28,908 nucleotides of DNA, taken from contig CAZOKZ010000058.1 in NCBI GenBank assembly GCA_964580585.1, positions 1 through 28,908 of the forward strand. The letters run 5' to 3'. Position 1 is the first letter of the stretch; each line of letters starts with the position of its first letter. A program made the position numbers and the translations under genes. The notes below the pieces were generated by a model. That model made no database searches, had not been told where the DNA came from, and saw only the letters and a list, made by a program, of their open reading frames with translations. Below, in pieces: positions 1 to 8,433 of this stretch. Origin of the DNA: CAZOKZ01 sp964580585 (GTDB lineage: Bacteria > Sumerlaeota > Sumerlaeia > SLMS01 > JAHLLQ01).

Positions 1-2
1 TC

Positions 3-320
3 GCCGCAATCGTTGGGTTTTTATACGGGTTGAAAGTGTTGTATGTGTGGATGAGCGGCGCCACCGTCCAGGGTTGGGCGTCGTTGGCGATCCTGGTGTT
101 GTTTTTCGGCGGCGTGCAGTTGTTCACCCTGGGAATTTTAGGCGAATACATTGGCCGCATTTTCGAGGAAGTCAAACAACGGCCGTTGTATTTTACGCGC
201 GAAAAAATCGGGTTCGACTCGTCCACCGAACGTCCGGGCCCCGCGCGATTGACACACGTAAAATCAACCGATGTCATTTGCATGCAACCTGCTGTGGAAA
301 ACCATGACCAAACGCGCTAA
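3..320 (+). CDS. GT2-family membrane glycosyltransferase, C-terminal end (partial)
   Basis: The reading frame is open from the window edge, so only about the last 105 residues are present. They hold two hydrophobic segments, the second being LAILVLFFGGVQLFTLGILG. These are followed directly by EYIGRIFEEVKQRPLY. That order (membrane hairpin, then GEYIGR-x-x-E-E-x-K-x-RP-x-Y) is the usual end of the DPM1/GtrB/ArnC-like GT2 enzymes, which move a sugar from a nucleotide donor onto polyprenyl phosphate at the cytoplasmic membrane. The last 35 or so residues are polar and not conserved in the family. The stop lies 17 bases inside the next glycosyltransferase gene, so the two are probably co-transcribed. 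The donor sugar cannot be inferred because the catalytic domain is outside the window. Confidence 0.82.
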   Translation, partial: AAIVGFLYGLKVLYVWMSGATVQGWASLAILVLFFGGVQLFTLGILGEYIGRIFEEVKQRPLYFTREKIGFDSSTERPGPARLTHVKSTDVICMQPAVENHDQTR

Positions 321-1491
321 ACCGGCCCGGCCGTTGAAGTTTTTGATTCTCAACTACGAATTTCCCCCCATCGGCGGGGGAGGCGGCACCGGCTCGCGGT
401 TTATGGCCAAGGAACTCGTTCGCCTTGGACACGAAGTTGAAATTACCACCGCGTGGTTTCGCGGCCTGGCGCGTGAATACCGCCGTCCGGGGCTAGTTTT
501 ACGGCGTCTGCGCACAATCCGGCGCGAAGCGGGAAGGTGTCGTCCGCCCGAGATGGTGTCGTACATGATCGTCGCGTTTTTTCACCATCTGCTGCATTTC
601 TGGCGTCGCCCCGACGTCATCGTCAGCTACCATTCGATTCCTTCCGGCGTGCCTGCTTTGCCGCTTTCGATTTTATGGCGCGTTCCGCACATCATCCTCT
701 TCATGGGCGGCGACGTTCCCGGATTTCTACCGCAGGACCTTGCGCGACTGCACAAAATTACGAAAATCCCCAACAACCTCATCGTCTGGCAGGCCAAAGG
801 CGCCTATGGCAACAGCAACGGCTTGCGCGATATGGCCGCCAAAGCGTTTCCTTTCAAAGACGTCGGTGTTATTCCTGGTGGGGTGGATGCGCGGGTATTT
901 TTCCCGCCGCGCAAAGGCCGCGCTGGCCGTTCGCAAATCAACTTTCTGTTCGTTGGGCGATTCACAAACCAAAAGGGTGTCGATACCCTTGTGCGCGTGA
1001 TTCATCGCACCATGAAAACCCGCCCGAATGTGCCTTGGAAAGCCCGCATGGTGGGCGATGGACCTCTGCTGGAAACCATCCAATCCATGGTTGCCGAATT
1101 GGGCCTTGCCGATCATTTCGAGTTTCCCGGGTGGCTCGACCGTCAGCAAATGCTTGCCGAATATCAGCGAGCCGATGTGCTGACGTTCCCCTCCCGCTTC
1201 GAGGGCATGTCCAATGTGGTGCTCGAAGCGATTTCCTGTGGGTTGCCGATTCTGAGCACGCGGATTGCCGGGACCGATGAACTCGTCGAAGATGGCGTGA
1301 ATGGATTCTTAACCGCTGTGGACGATATCGATGCGTTGTCCGATCGTCTCGGTCAATTGGTGGACGACGAACCGTTGCGTCTGCGCATGGGCGAAGCCAG
1401 CCGCCGGTTGGTACTTGAAAAGTGGAGCTGGACGCAACGGGCGCAGCAACTCGTCGATGCCACGCGCGAGGCGCAGAAAGCCTACCGATGA
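304..1491 (+). CDS. GT4-family glycosyltransferase
   Basis: A 395-residue GT-B fold glycosyltransferase of the GT4 type (RfaB/PimA-like). The N-terminal half has the glycine-rich loop after a first beta strand (FPPIGGGGGTGSRF, about residues 20-33) and the segment RPDVIVSYHSIPSG. The C-terminal half has VGRFTNQKGVDTL and the donor-binding E-x7-E motif in EGMSNVVLEAISCG near residue 300, followed by GTDELVEDGVNGFL. The likely role is sugar transfer from a nucleotide donor in cell-surface glycan synthesis; the acceptor is unknown. The frame is open further upstream to 271, but ATG 304 is chosen because the protein begins properly there (MTKRAKPARPLKFLILNYEF) and overlaps the upstream gene only slightly. 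Its stop overlaps the next start as ATGA, which indicates translational coupling. Confidence 0.9.
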   Translation: MTKRAKPARPLKFLILNYEFPPIGGGGGTGSRFMAKELVRLGHEVEITTAWFRGLAREYRRPGLVLRRLRTIRREAGRCRPPEMVSYMIVAFFHHLLHFWRRPDVIVSYHSIPSGVPALPLSILWRVPHIILFMGGDVPGFLPQDLARLHKITKIPNNLIVWQAKGAYGNSNGLRDMAAKAFPFKDVGVIPGGVDARVFFPPRKGRAGRSQINFLFVGRFTNQKGVDTLVRVIHRTMKTRPNVPWKARMVGDGPLLETIQSMVAELGLADHFEFPGWLDRQQMLAEYQRADVLTFPSRFEGMSNVVLEAISCGLPILSTRIAGTDELVEDGVNGFLTAVDDIDALSDRLGQLVDDEPLRLRMGEASRRLVLEKWSWTQRAQQLVDATREAQKAYR

Positions 1492-2516
1492 ACGCTCGCG
1501 CTTTGCGTTGCGACCTGCAACTGATTCACCCGTTTGGCATTTCGCGTGGCACGATGACCACGTGTCCCGTGTTTTTTCTGGAGTTTGAAGGTGGCGGTCT
1601 CGGCGAAGGTTCGCCCGTGCGATATAAAAACCAGGACGCCGACGAAGGGGCGCGACTCGCGCTCGAAATGGCGAACGGTGTAACCGACGAAAACCTGTTC
1701 GATTTCGATTTTCATACACGCCGGGCATACGAAATCGCCCCCGAGCACTCCTCCGCGCGTGCGGCATTCGACATCGCTCTGCACGACCGCATCGCAAAGC
1801 GTCTGGATGTGCCGCTCTATCAACTATTTGGCTATTCGGACGGTTCGGGAATGCCGTCGTCGTTTACCATCGCGCTGGATACAGACGAAAAGATGGTCGC
1901 CAAAACCCACGAAGCCGCCGATTTTCCCTGCCTGAAGGTCAAACTGGGCCGTGACGACGCGGAACGCGACCTTGCCACATTGTGTCAAATTCGCACAGCC
2001 GCCCCCGATAAAATCATCCGAGTGGACGCCAACGCGGGCTGGTCGTTTGAAACAGCGCGCCGTTGTGTGCGTGGCGCGGCGGACTTGGGGATTGAATTTA
2101 TCGAGGCTCCGCTCGCCATTGGGAACCTGGAACAACTCGAACGCCTGCGCCAGGAATCGCCCTTGCCGCTCATTGCCGACGAGGACGTGCAGGGCCTTGC
2201 ATCGCTTCCCGATTTGCTCGGTAAAGTCGATGGAATCAACATCAAGCTCATGAAATGCGGTGGTTTATGGGAAGCGCGGCAAATGATTGCCTTCGCGCGA
2301 GCAGTCGGTTGGCAGGTGATGTTTGGCTGTATGATCGAATCCAGCGTGGGGATTGCCGCCGCCGCTCAACTGGCAGGTACCGCTCAAAGCCTGGACCTGG
2401 ATTCCGAATGGTTGGTTTCGAACAATCCCTGTGGACCCGACCCCATTCTGGCATCGGACGGCAGAATCGCTCTTTCCTCGCGATCGGGGCATGGGATTTG
2501 CCTCACGCTGCCGTAA
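1488..2516 (+). CDS. Enolase-superfamily dipeptide epimerase (MLE/AEE type)
   Basis: A 342-residue member of the muconate-lactonizing/dipeptide epimerase branch of the enolase superfamily. The N-terminal capping domain is followed by a barrel with the expected catalytic set: K-x-K (LKVKLG, about residue 150), the metal ligands Asp (RVDANAGW), Glu (FIEAPL) and Asp (IADEDVQG), and the second catalytic Lys in INIKLMKCGG. These enzymes racemise the alpha carbon of an amino acid in a dipeptide, L-Ala-D/L-Glu being the best-known substrate, in peptidoglycan peptide recycling. The substrate here is inferred only from the family. ATG 1488 overlaps the stop of the GT4 gene by ATGA. The coupling with glycosyltransferases suggests a cell-envelope role, but a more general peptide-catabolic role is possible. 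Confidence 0.87.
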   Translation: MNARALRCDLQLIHPFGISRGTMTTCPVFFLEFEGGGLGEGSPVRYKNQDADEGARLALEMANGVTDENLFDFDFHTRRAYEIAPEHSSARAAFDIALHDRIAKRLDVPLYQLFGYSDGSGMPSSFTIALDTDEKMVAKTHEAADFPCLKVKLGRDDAERDLATLCQIRTAAPDKIIRVDANAGWSFETARRCVRGAADLGIEFIEAPLAIGNLEQLERLRQESPLPLIADEDVQGLASLPDLLGKVDGINIKLMKCGGLWEARQMIAFARAVGWQVMFGCMIESSVGIAAAAQLAGTAQSLDLDSEWLVSNNPCGPDPILASDGRIALSSRSGHGICLTLP

Positions 2517-2598
2517 ATTTGGACAGCCGGGCTGACTTTGGGGCATTCAAACCCATGTCTGTGTTTTTATTTTGAGACGAGAATACCTGAAATACCCT

Positions 2599-2719
2599 GG
2601 AACTTCTCAAGTTTCCAAACTCCAGGCGCGCAAGGCGAGGGCGATGGGAGCGTACTTGCGGTACGTGACCGAGCCCGAGTCCGAAGCGCAACGCCGAGAT
2701 TGGGAACATGAGGAGTTCC
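2599..2719. repeat. 121-bp imperfect palindrome (REP/MITE-like element)
   Basis: The left arm 2599-2618 and right arm 2700-2719 are inverted copies matching at 17 of 20 positions. At the exact centre lies a second short hairpin, CGTAC-TTGCG-GTACG (2651-2665). Both symmetry axes fall at about 2658-2659, so the whole block is one element. The inner arms are GC-rich and pair only partly, with bulges. It lies between the epimerase stop and yajC. It resembles an intergenic repeat or a small non-autonomous mobile element; no target duplication was seen and no second copy was found in this window. Confidence 0.6.
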
Positions 2720-2787
2720 AACGAAGGCGGGCTTTCCATTTGACAGACTGCGCAGAGGGTTCCTAGCCTTCGCCGCTCTCGGATCAG

Positions 2788-2809
2788 TTCCCGCGCTTAC
2801 GCTCGGGAA
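2788..2809. other. Small hairpin upstream of yajC
   Basis: TTCCCG and CGGGAA (6-bp arms, 10-nt loop) sit about 40 bases before the yajC start. No T-run follows on either strand, so it is not a clear terminator. It could be part of the yajC leader. The rest of 2517-2847, outside this hairpin and the 121-bp palindrome, shows no gene or recognisable site. Confidence 0.25.
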
Positions 2810-2847
2810 ACCTATCTGTCCAGACCATTCAGTATCGGGGCTTTAAG

Positions 2848-3204
2848 TTGGGTTCAAACCTTTACACATTGCTGGCGGCGCAAGCTGCCGACTCCGCACC
2901 GGCAGGCGGAACAGGACCGGATATGATCTGGCTGTTCCTGATCATCGGTGCCGCGTTTTACTTTATTATCCTCCGCCCCCAGCGCAAAGAACAAAAAGAG
3001 CGCGAGGCCGCTATCAGCGAAATCAAGAAGGGCACCAAAATCATCTCTGCCGGCGGGATTCATGGCGTGGTGGTTGATGCAAACGACAAGGACACACTCC
3101 TTGTTGAAGTGGATAAGAATAAAGGCGTTCGCATGCGCTTTAACCGCGCGTCTATCTCGGTGGTTCAAACCAACGAGAAAAAAGACGAGGCGGCTAAGAA
3201 ATAA
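2848..3204 (+). CDS. yajC: YajC, preprotein translocase accessory subunit
   Basis: A 118-residue YajC-family protein. A short Ala/Gly/Pro-rich N-terminal stretch precedes one membrane helix (about residues 26-44: MIWLFLIIGAAFYFIILRP). Then come the RPQRKEQKE junction typical of YajC, a cytoplasmic small beta domain with GTKIISAGGIHGVV, and a charged Lys/Glu tail. YajC associates with SecDF at the SecYEG translocon in the inner membrane. The chosen start is TTG at 2848 because it gives the periplasmic lead-in seen in other YajC proteins; ATG 2923 would start right at the membrane helix. There is no strong ribosome binding site. The order yajC then secDF is the classical operon arrangement. Confidence 0.92.
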   Translation: MGSNLYTLLAAQAADSAPAGGTGPDMIWLFLIIGAAFYFIILRPQRKEQKEREAAISEIKKGTKIISAGGIHGVVVDANDKDTLLVEVDKNKGVRMRFNRASISVVQTNEKKDEAAKK

Positions 3205-3308
3205 TCGCCAGCAGAGGGAAATGCCACGGGAAGGTTATTGCGTACTTCCGGGCAACCTTACGAGAGCCCTCTCTGAAATTTTGCCATCGCAAGGCAGGTT
3301 AACACGTC

Positions 3309-6035
3309 ATGAACAAGGTTTTCAGCGGTCGGTTGGTATTCGTGCTTTTTGTCACAGTCTTGTCGCTGTGGTTCATCTATCCAACGGCCAAGTATTTCTC
3401 CTTCGTCAGCGGTCTTCCCGAGGAACCCACTGTCGAACAAACCAAGCAAAAGCAGGAGATGCTGAGTCAAAGCAGCATGATCAAGCTTGGTCTGGATTTG
3501 CAAGGCGGCGTTGACTTTCTCATCGAACTCGATGTGGACAAAATGTTCCGCCAGAAAATCGAGGAGTTGGCCGACGGCCTGCGCGAAGACTTCCGCAACG
3601 AAGTTCAAGGCACCGTCGAACTCGACCCCGAAAAAAATGAAATCCACGTCACCGTCACCAAGGTCGAAGACCTGCTGATTGCCAAGGATATTATTGATCG
3701 CTATGAAGCAAGCCTGACCCCCGACGATATTACGAATCTCGATGGCGGCATGGTCACATTGACCATGAATAAAGAAGACCGCGCCTCGTTGATCAACGAC
3801 GCTTTCGAAGCGGCCTACAAAACCATCAACGATCGTGTCGATGCTTTCGGTCTGACGCAGCCGGAAGTGACCAAGCAAAAAAATGCGCACCGCATTGGTG
3901 TCAAGGTTCCTGGCGAAACCGACCCCGAGCGTATTCGTAAATCGCTGCTCAAGACAGCAGTGCTTGAGTTCCGTCTGCTGCACCCCAATCATGACGAACT
4001 AATTACCAACTTTGTCAAACCGGGCACCCAGGTGTTCCGCGACGAGTTCCTGGAAGAAGTCCCCAGCGACGAAGTTGTCGGCGCCATGGTTACCCGCGTG
4101 AAGAAGGGCATCCCCGGCGTGCCGCCCGGTTATCAATTGTATATGGGCGAAGATACACGCACGAGCGATGATGGCGAACTCATCAGAACGCCGAATATCG
4201 CTTACATCCTGAAGCAAAAAGCCTCTCTGACAGGTGCAAACCTGCGCAAAGCATCGTACTTCCGCGATTTCCAGGACCTGCGCAATCCGAACAAGGTCAG
4301 CCTGGAATTCGACAAGGAAGGCACCGAGAAATTCGCCGAAATTACCAAGGATAACATCGGTCGTCGTTTCGCCATGGCACTCGATGGCAAAGTCGTTTCC
4401 GCTCCGGTCATTCAATCGGCCATCCTCGAAGGTCGCGCCGTCATCGAAGGTAACTTTACCGAAGACGAATGCGTCGATTTATCAAACGTTCTGAAGGCCG
4501 GTTCGCTTCCCGCGCCGCTCAAAATCGTCAACGAGCAAACCGTTGGTGCCAGCCTTGGCCAGGACTCGATCATCGACTCGCTCAAGGCGTTGTTGATCGG
4601 CGGTATTTTCCTGGTCATCATGATGGTGTTCATTTATCGCACTTCGGGTGCAATCGCCATCATCGCCACGATTCTGAACGTCTTGTTGATTATGGCCGTT
4701 CTGGCCATGGCAGACGCGACGCTGACGCTTTCGGGCATCGGTGGTATTTTGCTCACCATGGGTATGGCGGTTGACGCGAACGTGCTGATTTACGAGCACT
4801 TGCGCGAAGAACTCCACGAAGGCAAGCCACTCAAAGGCGCGCTCAACGCCGCCTTCGGTCGAGCCTTCACCGTTATTCTCGACTCGAACGTCACAACGTT
4901 GCTTCCGGCCATTGTGCTGATCCTTTTTGAAGTCGTCGAAGGTTCGGTGAAGGGTTTCTGGACTGCGTTGGGCATCGGTCTGATCGCCAACCTCTACACC
5001 GGTTTGGCGGTGACCCGCGCATTAATGGAAGCGTGGGTCGTGAAACGCAAAGCCATCAGTGTTGGAACTTGGAAGCCGTTCGATAACTCGAAATTCGACT
5101 TCATGACGTTCCGCAAAATCTGCTACCCGATTTCCGGCGCCATTGTTGGCCTCTCACTGGTTTACCTTGTGCTTCACGGCGTGAACCCGGGCATTGACTT
5201 CACCGGTGGTGTGATGGCGAACGTCGAAGCGCGTTCCGCCGAAGTCACTCGCCCCGCGCTCGAATCGGCTCTCAAGGTCGAGTTTGCCGATGCCAAGGTC
5301 GTCAAGATTCTCAACAAAGACATGTTCCAAGTGACCGTTCCGAATCCCGAAGATTCCCACGGACTCTCGGACGCAGAGATCATGTCGCAAATCCAAACGG
5401 ATCTGAAGGGGATTTTGACCCAAAACTTCGGCGATCAAGCCGGCATTGAATCGATGCAGAGCGTTTCGTCCGTCGTTGGCGATGAATTCAAAGTCACTGC
5501 CTTCTGGACGATCCTGGTCGCGTCGCTGATTATTCTGGGCTACATCGCGATGCGATTCCGTCCGATCTTCGGTCTGGGCGCTGTTGCGGCCCTTGTCCAT
5601 GACTTGATCATCGCGCTTGGCCTGTTCGTTATTATGGGCCACAGCCTGACGCTCGACATTGTGTCCGCGTTGCTGATTATTCTGGGTTACTCGGTCAACG
5701 ATACCATCGTGGTGTTCGACCGTATTCGTGAATCCATGAGCGAAATGTACGGCAAGAGCATGGGCGAGATCATCAATTTCTCGATCAATAAAACTCTCTC
5801 CCGTACGGTGTTTACCTCGGGCACAACGCTGATCACGATTATCTCGATGTTGCTCTTCGGCGGCGTGGGCTTGAAAGACTTCGCCCTCATCCTGCTGATT
5901 GGTATCGCGGTCGGTACCTACTCGTCGATTTTCGTAGCTTCGGCCCTTGTTTGCTCGTTCATCACGATCAAAGAAAAACGCGAAGGCATCGCCAAAGCGC
6001 ACGGAAAAACCAAAACCGTCAAAATCACTGCCTGA
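3309..6035 (+). CDS. secDF: SecDF, fused protein translocase subunit
   Basis: A single 908-residue chain joins SecD and SecF, which many bacteria encode separately. The SecD half has a first membrane helix, the LGLDLQGG motif at residues 60-67, a large periplasmic domain, and a membrane block containing VDANVLIYEHLREEL near residue 486. The SecF half starts around residue 600, with GIDFTGG near 628 and the paired membrane motif VNDTIVVFDRIRES near 800. The complex uses the proton gradient to help pull proteins through SecYEG on the periplasmic side. ATG 3309 is preceded by a weak AAGGCAGG. The 104-base gap after yajC holds a bulged AAGGTT...AACCTT stem and the short palindrome GAGAGCCCTCTC (3262-3273), both of unknown role. 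Confidence 0.96.
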   Translation: MNKVFSGRLVFVLFVTVLSLWFIYPTAKYFSFVSGLPEEPTVEQTKQKQEMLSQSSMIKLGLDLQGGVDFLIELDVDKMFRQKIEELADGLREDFRNEVQGTVELDPEKNEIHVTVTKVEDLLIAKDIIDRYEASLTPDDITNLDGGMVTLTMNKEDRASLINDAFEAAYKTINDRVDAFGLTQPEVTKQKNAHRIGVKVPGETDPERIRKSLLKTAVLEFRLLHPNHDELITNFVKPGTQVFRDEFLEEVPSDEVVGAMVTRVKKGIPGVPPGYQLYMGEDTRTSDDGELIRTPNIAYILKQKASLTGANLRKASYFRDFQDLRNPNKVSLEFDKEGTEKFAEITKDNIGRRFAMALDGKVVSAPVIQSAILEGRAVIEGNFTEDECVDLSNVLKAGSLPAPLKIVNEQTVGASLGQDSIIDSLKALLIGGIFLVIMMVFIYRTSGAIAIIATILNVLLIMAVLAMADATLTLSGIGGILLTMGMAVDANVLIYEHLREELHEGKPLKGALNAAFGRAFTVILDSNVTTLLPAIVLILFEVVEGSVKGFWTALGIGLIANLYTGLAVTRALMEAWVVKRKAISVGTWKPFDNSKFDFMTFRKICYPISGAIVGLSLVYLVLHGVNPGIDFTGGVMANVEARSAEVTRPALESALKVEFADAKVVKILNKDMFQVTVPNPEDSHGLSDAEIMSQIQTDLKGILTQNFGDQAGIESMQSVSSVVGDEFKVTAFWTILVASLIILGYIAMRFRPIFGLGAVAALVHDLIIALGLFVIMGHSLTLDIVSALLIILGYSVNDTIVVFDRIRESMSEMYGKSMGEIINFSINKTLSRTVFTSGTTLITIISMLLFGGVGLKDFALILLIGIAVGTYSSIFVASALVCSFITIKEKREGIAKAHGKTKTVKITA

Positions 6036-6101
6036 TAGTTGTTTGCCGATTAGAGAGTCATTACTCGCACATCTTACATGGAACGGAAGGAATCAAGACG
6101 C

Positions 6102-7112
6102 ATGGCTGAGCTGAATCTGTACTACGACAAGGATGCGAATCCTGAACTGATGAAAGGCAAAACCATTGCCGTCATCGGCTATGGCAGCCAGGGCCACGCC
6201 CAGGCGCAGAACATGCGCGAATCGGGTTATAATGTCATCATTGGTCAGCGTCCCGGCGGCCCGAACTACGATCTCGCCAAATCGCATGGCTTTGAGGTGC
6301 TTTCGGCTGCGGACGCTGCCGCGAAAGCCGACATTATCCAGATTCTGATCCCCGATCAGAACCAGGCCGCCGTTTATAAAAACGACGTGCTGCCCAACTT
6401 GAAGCCCGGCAAGGCCCTCGTGTTCAGCCACGGCTTCAACATTCACTTTCAATTGATTCAACCTCCGAAAGACATCGACGTTTACATGGTCGCGCCGAAA
6501 GGCCCCGGCCATCTTGTGCGCGACGTCTTCGTGGAAGGCGGCGGCGTGCCCTGCTTGATCGCCGTTTACCAGGACGCCTCGGGCAAAGCCAAAGATTTCG
6601 CCCTGGCGCATGCCAGCGGCGTGGGCGGTGGTCGCGCGGGCATCATTGAAACCTCGTTCCGCGAAGAAACCGAAACCGATCTTTTCGGCGAACAAGTCGT
6701 TCTTTGCGGCGGCACGGCGGAGATGATCAAAGCAGGTTTCGACACTCTCGTCGATGCAGGCTACGCCCCGGAAATGGCCTACTTTGAATGCTTGCACGAA
6801 CTGAAGCTCATCGTTGACCTGATCTACAAAGGCGGCATTTCGCGCATGCGTTACTCGATCAGCGACACGGCTGAATACGGCGACATGACGCGTGGCCCGC
6901 GCTTGGTGACCGAAGAGACTCGCGCCGAAATGCGCAAGATTCTCAAAGAAATCCAGGACGGCTCGTTCGCCCAGGAATTCATTCTCGACAACATGACGGG
7001 CCGCCCGCGCATCAATGCGCTGCGCCGCCTGAATGCCCAGCACCCGACGGAAGAAGTCGGCGCCAAACTGCGCGGCATGATGGGCTGGCTGGCTACGTCG
7101 GGCAAAAAATAA
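6102..7112 (+). CDS. ilvC: Ketol-acid reductoisomerase (class I)
   Basis: A 336-residue class I ketol-acid reductoisomerase. It converts acetolactate or acetohydroxybutyrate into the dihydroxy acid precursors of valine, leucine and isoleucine in the cytoplasm. The Rossmann motif GYGSQGHAQAQN is at about residues 26-37. The catalytic metal site lies in GIIETSFREETETDLFGEQ, and the C-terminal knotted helical domain contains APEMAYFECLHELKLIVD. The cofactor loop reads GQRPGGPNYD, so the two serines that usually bind the NADPH phosphate are replaced. The frame is open to ATG 6078, but ATG 6102 (MAELNLYYDKDANPE) matches the family start and has GGAAGG upstream. The gene is followed by a hairpin and is probably the end of its transcription unit. 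Confidence 0.96.
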   Translation: MAELNLYYDKDANPELMKGKTIAVIGYGSQGHAQAQNMRESGYNVIIGQRPGGPNYDLAKSHGFEVLSAADAAAKADIIQILIPDQNQAAVYKNDVLPNLKPGKALVFSHGFNIHFQLIQPPKDIDVYMVAPKGPGHLVRDVFVEGGGVPCLIAVYQDASGKAKDFALAHASGVGGGRAGIIETSFREETETDLFGEQVVLCGGTAEMIKAGFDTLVDAGYAPEMAYFECLHELKLIVDLIYKGGISRMRYSISDTAEYGDMTRGPRLVTEETRAEMRKILKEIQDGSFAQEFILDNMTGRPRINALRRLNAQHPTEEVGAKLRGMMGWLATSGKK

Positions 7113-7146
7113 GAATCTTTGCACCGAAGTACATGTGATCCAACAT

Positions 7147-7176
7147 TTCCCCCCGTTCCTGTAGAGCGGGGGGGAA
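7147..7176 (+). terminator. Hairpin after ilvC, probable terminator
   Basis: TTCCCCCCG (7147-7155) pairs with CGGGGGGGAA (7167-7176) across an 11-base loop, 35 bases past the ilvC stop. The stem is strong, but the following CTTATTTG is only a poor T-run, so termination efficiency is uncertain. Confidence 0.5.
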
Positions 7177-7205
7177 CTTATTTGTGGTTGAAGTTTGTAC
7201 TTTCC

Positions 7206-7233
7206 TTGCGCTCCTGTGTTTTGTCTGTATAAA
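7206..7233 (+). promoter_or_regulatory. Candidate promoter for the histidine kinase gene
   Basis: TTGCGC (7206-7211) and TATAAA (7228-7233) are separated by 16 bases, 55 bases upstream of the kinase ATG and just after the ilvC hairpin. Both boxes are imperfect matches to the sigma-70 consensus. Confidence 0.3.
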
Positions 7234-7288
7234 TACGACAAATATGGTTTGAGATAGTTATTATCTGTAATGGTTGTGAGGTCTATCG

Positions 7289-8287
7289 ATGCACGATCCC
7301 TCCACATCGTCTCCTTTGGTTCTGATCAGCGACCGTCAACGCCCAGAACCACTTCTGAAACCCCGTGTCGAAGCCTTGATTCTGGCGATCATCTACGTGC
7401 TGGCCTGCCTCGCCTACATTTGGATGTCGAGCACTCTGGCGGCGAAGTTTTCCGAATCCGTGGGAGAACTTGCTGCGCTTGAAATTATCAAAGGCGCGGG
7501 ATTCATTCTCATCACCGGGATCGCGTTTTACTTTTTTGCGTACCGCCATTTGGACAAAATTTATCGGCGCGAAAAAAAGCTGATTGAACAACAGGAACTC
7601 ATTCTGGCTGCCGAGCGCAAAGCGCTCGCGGGCATTTTTGCCGCCTCTACGGCTCACGATATCAACAACCTGCTCTCGATCATGTTAGGAGAAATAGAGG
7701 ACTTGCACGACGATTCCTTCGCGCAAAAACCGCAAGGTGCCGAAACGATCGAGCGCATGGAAATCGTCACCACACAACTCACCACTCTGGCGCGTCAATT
7801 GATGGATATCAGCCGCAAAGGCCTTCCCGGAGGGTTTGAACCGCACGATCTTGTCGTTTTGGTTCGCGATACCAGCGAATACACCAAAACCCACAAACGC
7901 ATGAAACACTGTGTGGTCGAATGCGATTTTCCCGATCGATTGGAGGCGAGCGTTAAGGCGGAAATACTGCAACAAATGCTCGTCAATTTGATGCTGAACG
8001 CCGCCGATGCCTGCCCGGAAGAAGGAAAGGTTCGCCTCGTGCTTCAAAGCCAGAAGAACAACATGATTCTTGAAGTTCACGACAACGGTCCGGGCATTCC
8101 CGCCGAACAACGCGATCAGGTTTTCGACGCGTTTTTCACCACCAAAAAAGAAGGCACCGGCCTTGGCCTGTTATCGGTTAAAGCCTGCGTTGAAATGCAC
8201 CAGGGAACGATCGAAGTTCATGCATCGCCACTCGGCGGTGCGTGCTTCCGCATCACGATTCCCTTGCGACAAGAAGTTAAGGGATGA
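7289..8287 (+). CDS. Membrane-bound sensor histidine kinase
   Basis: A 332-residue histidine kinase with two predicted membrane helices near the N terminus (about residues 29-48 and 68-87) and almost no periplasmic loop. A short helical linker leads to the phosphoacceptor box STAHDINNLLSIMLGEIEDL, with His near residue 123. The ATPase domain has the N box LVNLMLNAADAC (about 233), the G1 box DNGPGIP (about 266), the F box FDAFFTTKKEG and the G2 box GTGLGLLSVK. It should autophosphorylate and pass phosphate to a response regulator, but none is encoded nearby. The tiny extracytoplasmic part suggests that it senses the membrane or an intracellular signal. ATG 7289 is taken as the start; no clear ribosome binding site was seen. 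Confidence 0.9.
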   Translation: MHDPSTSSPLVLISDRQRPEPLLKPRVEALILAIIYVLACLAYIWMSSTLAAKFSESVGELAALEIIKGAGFILITGIAFYFFAYRHLDKIYRREKKLIEQQELILAAERKALAGIFAASTAHDINNLLSIMLGEIEDLHDDSFAQKPQGAETIERMEIVTTQLTTLARQLMDISRKGLPGGFEPHDLVVLVRDTSEYTKTHKRMKHCVVECDFPDRLEASVKAEILQQMLVNLMLNAADACPEEGKVRLVLQSQKNNMILEVHDNGPGIPAEQRDQVFDAFFTTKKEGTGLGLLSVKACVEMHQGTIEVHASPLGGACFRITIPLRQEVKG

Positions 8288-8433
8288 AGTTGTGCCTCTT
8301 GAGTTTGTACCCAAAACAAAGGAAAAACCAAACAATGAAGCCACTTCGTGGTAAATCTTTAATCTTTGGCAACAAAGTTGAGATTCGCTGAGGCTTTGTT
8401 TCTGCACATCGGCTAAACAAAATTGGAAAATGC

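Noticed and set aside
2572..2766. 64-codon open frame between the epimerase and yajC
   Set aside because: It is produced by reading through the 121-bp palindrome; its composition follows the inverted repeat and it has no ribosome binding site.
2849..2860. GGTTCAAACC, a tRNA T-arm-like string
   Set aside because: No acceptor stem, anticodon arm or CCA context surrounds it, and it lies in the first codons of yajC.
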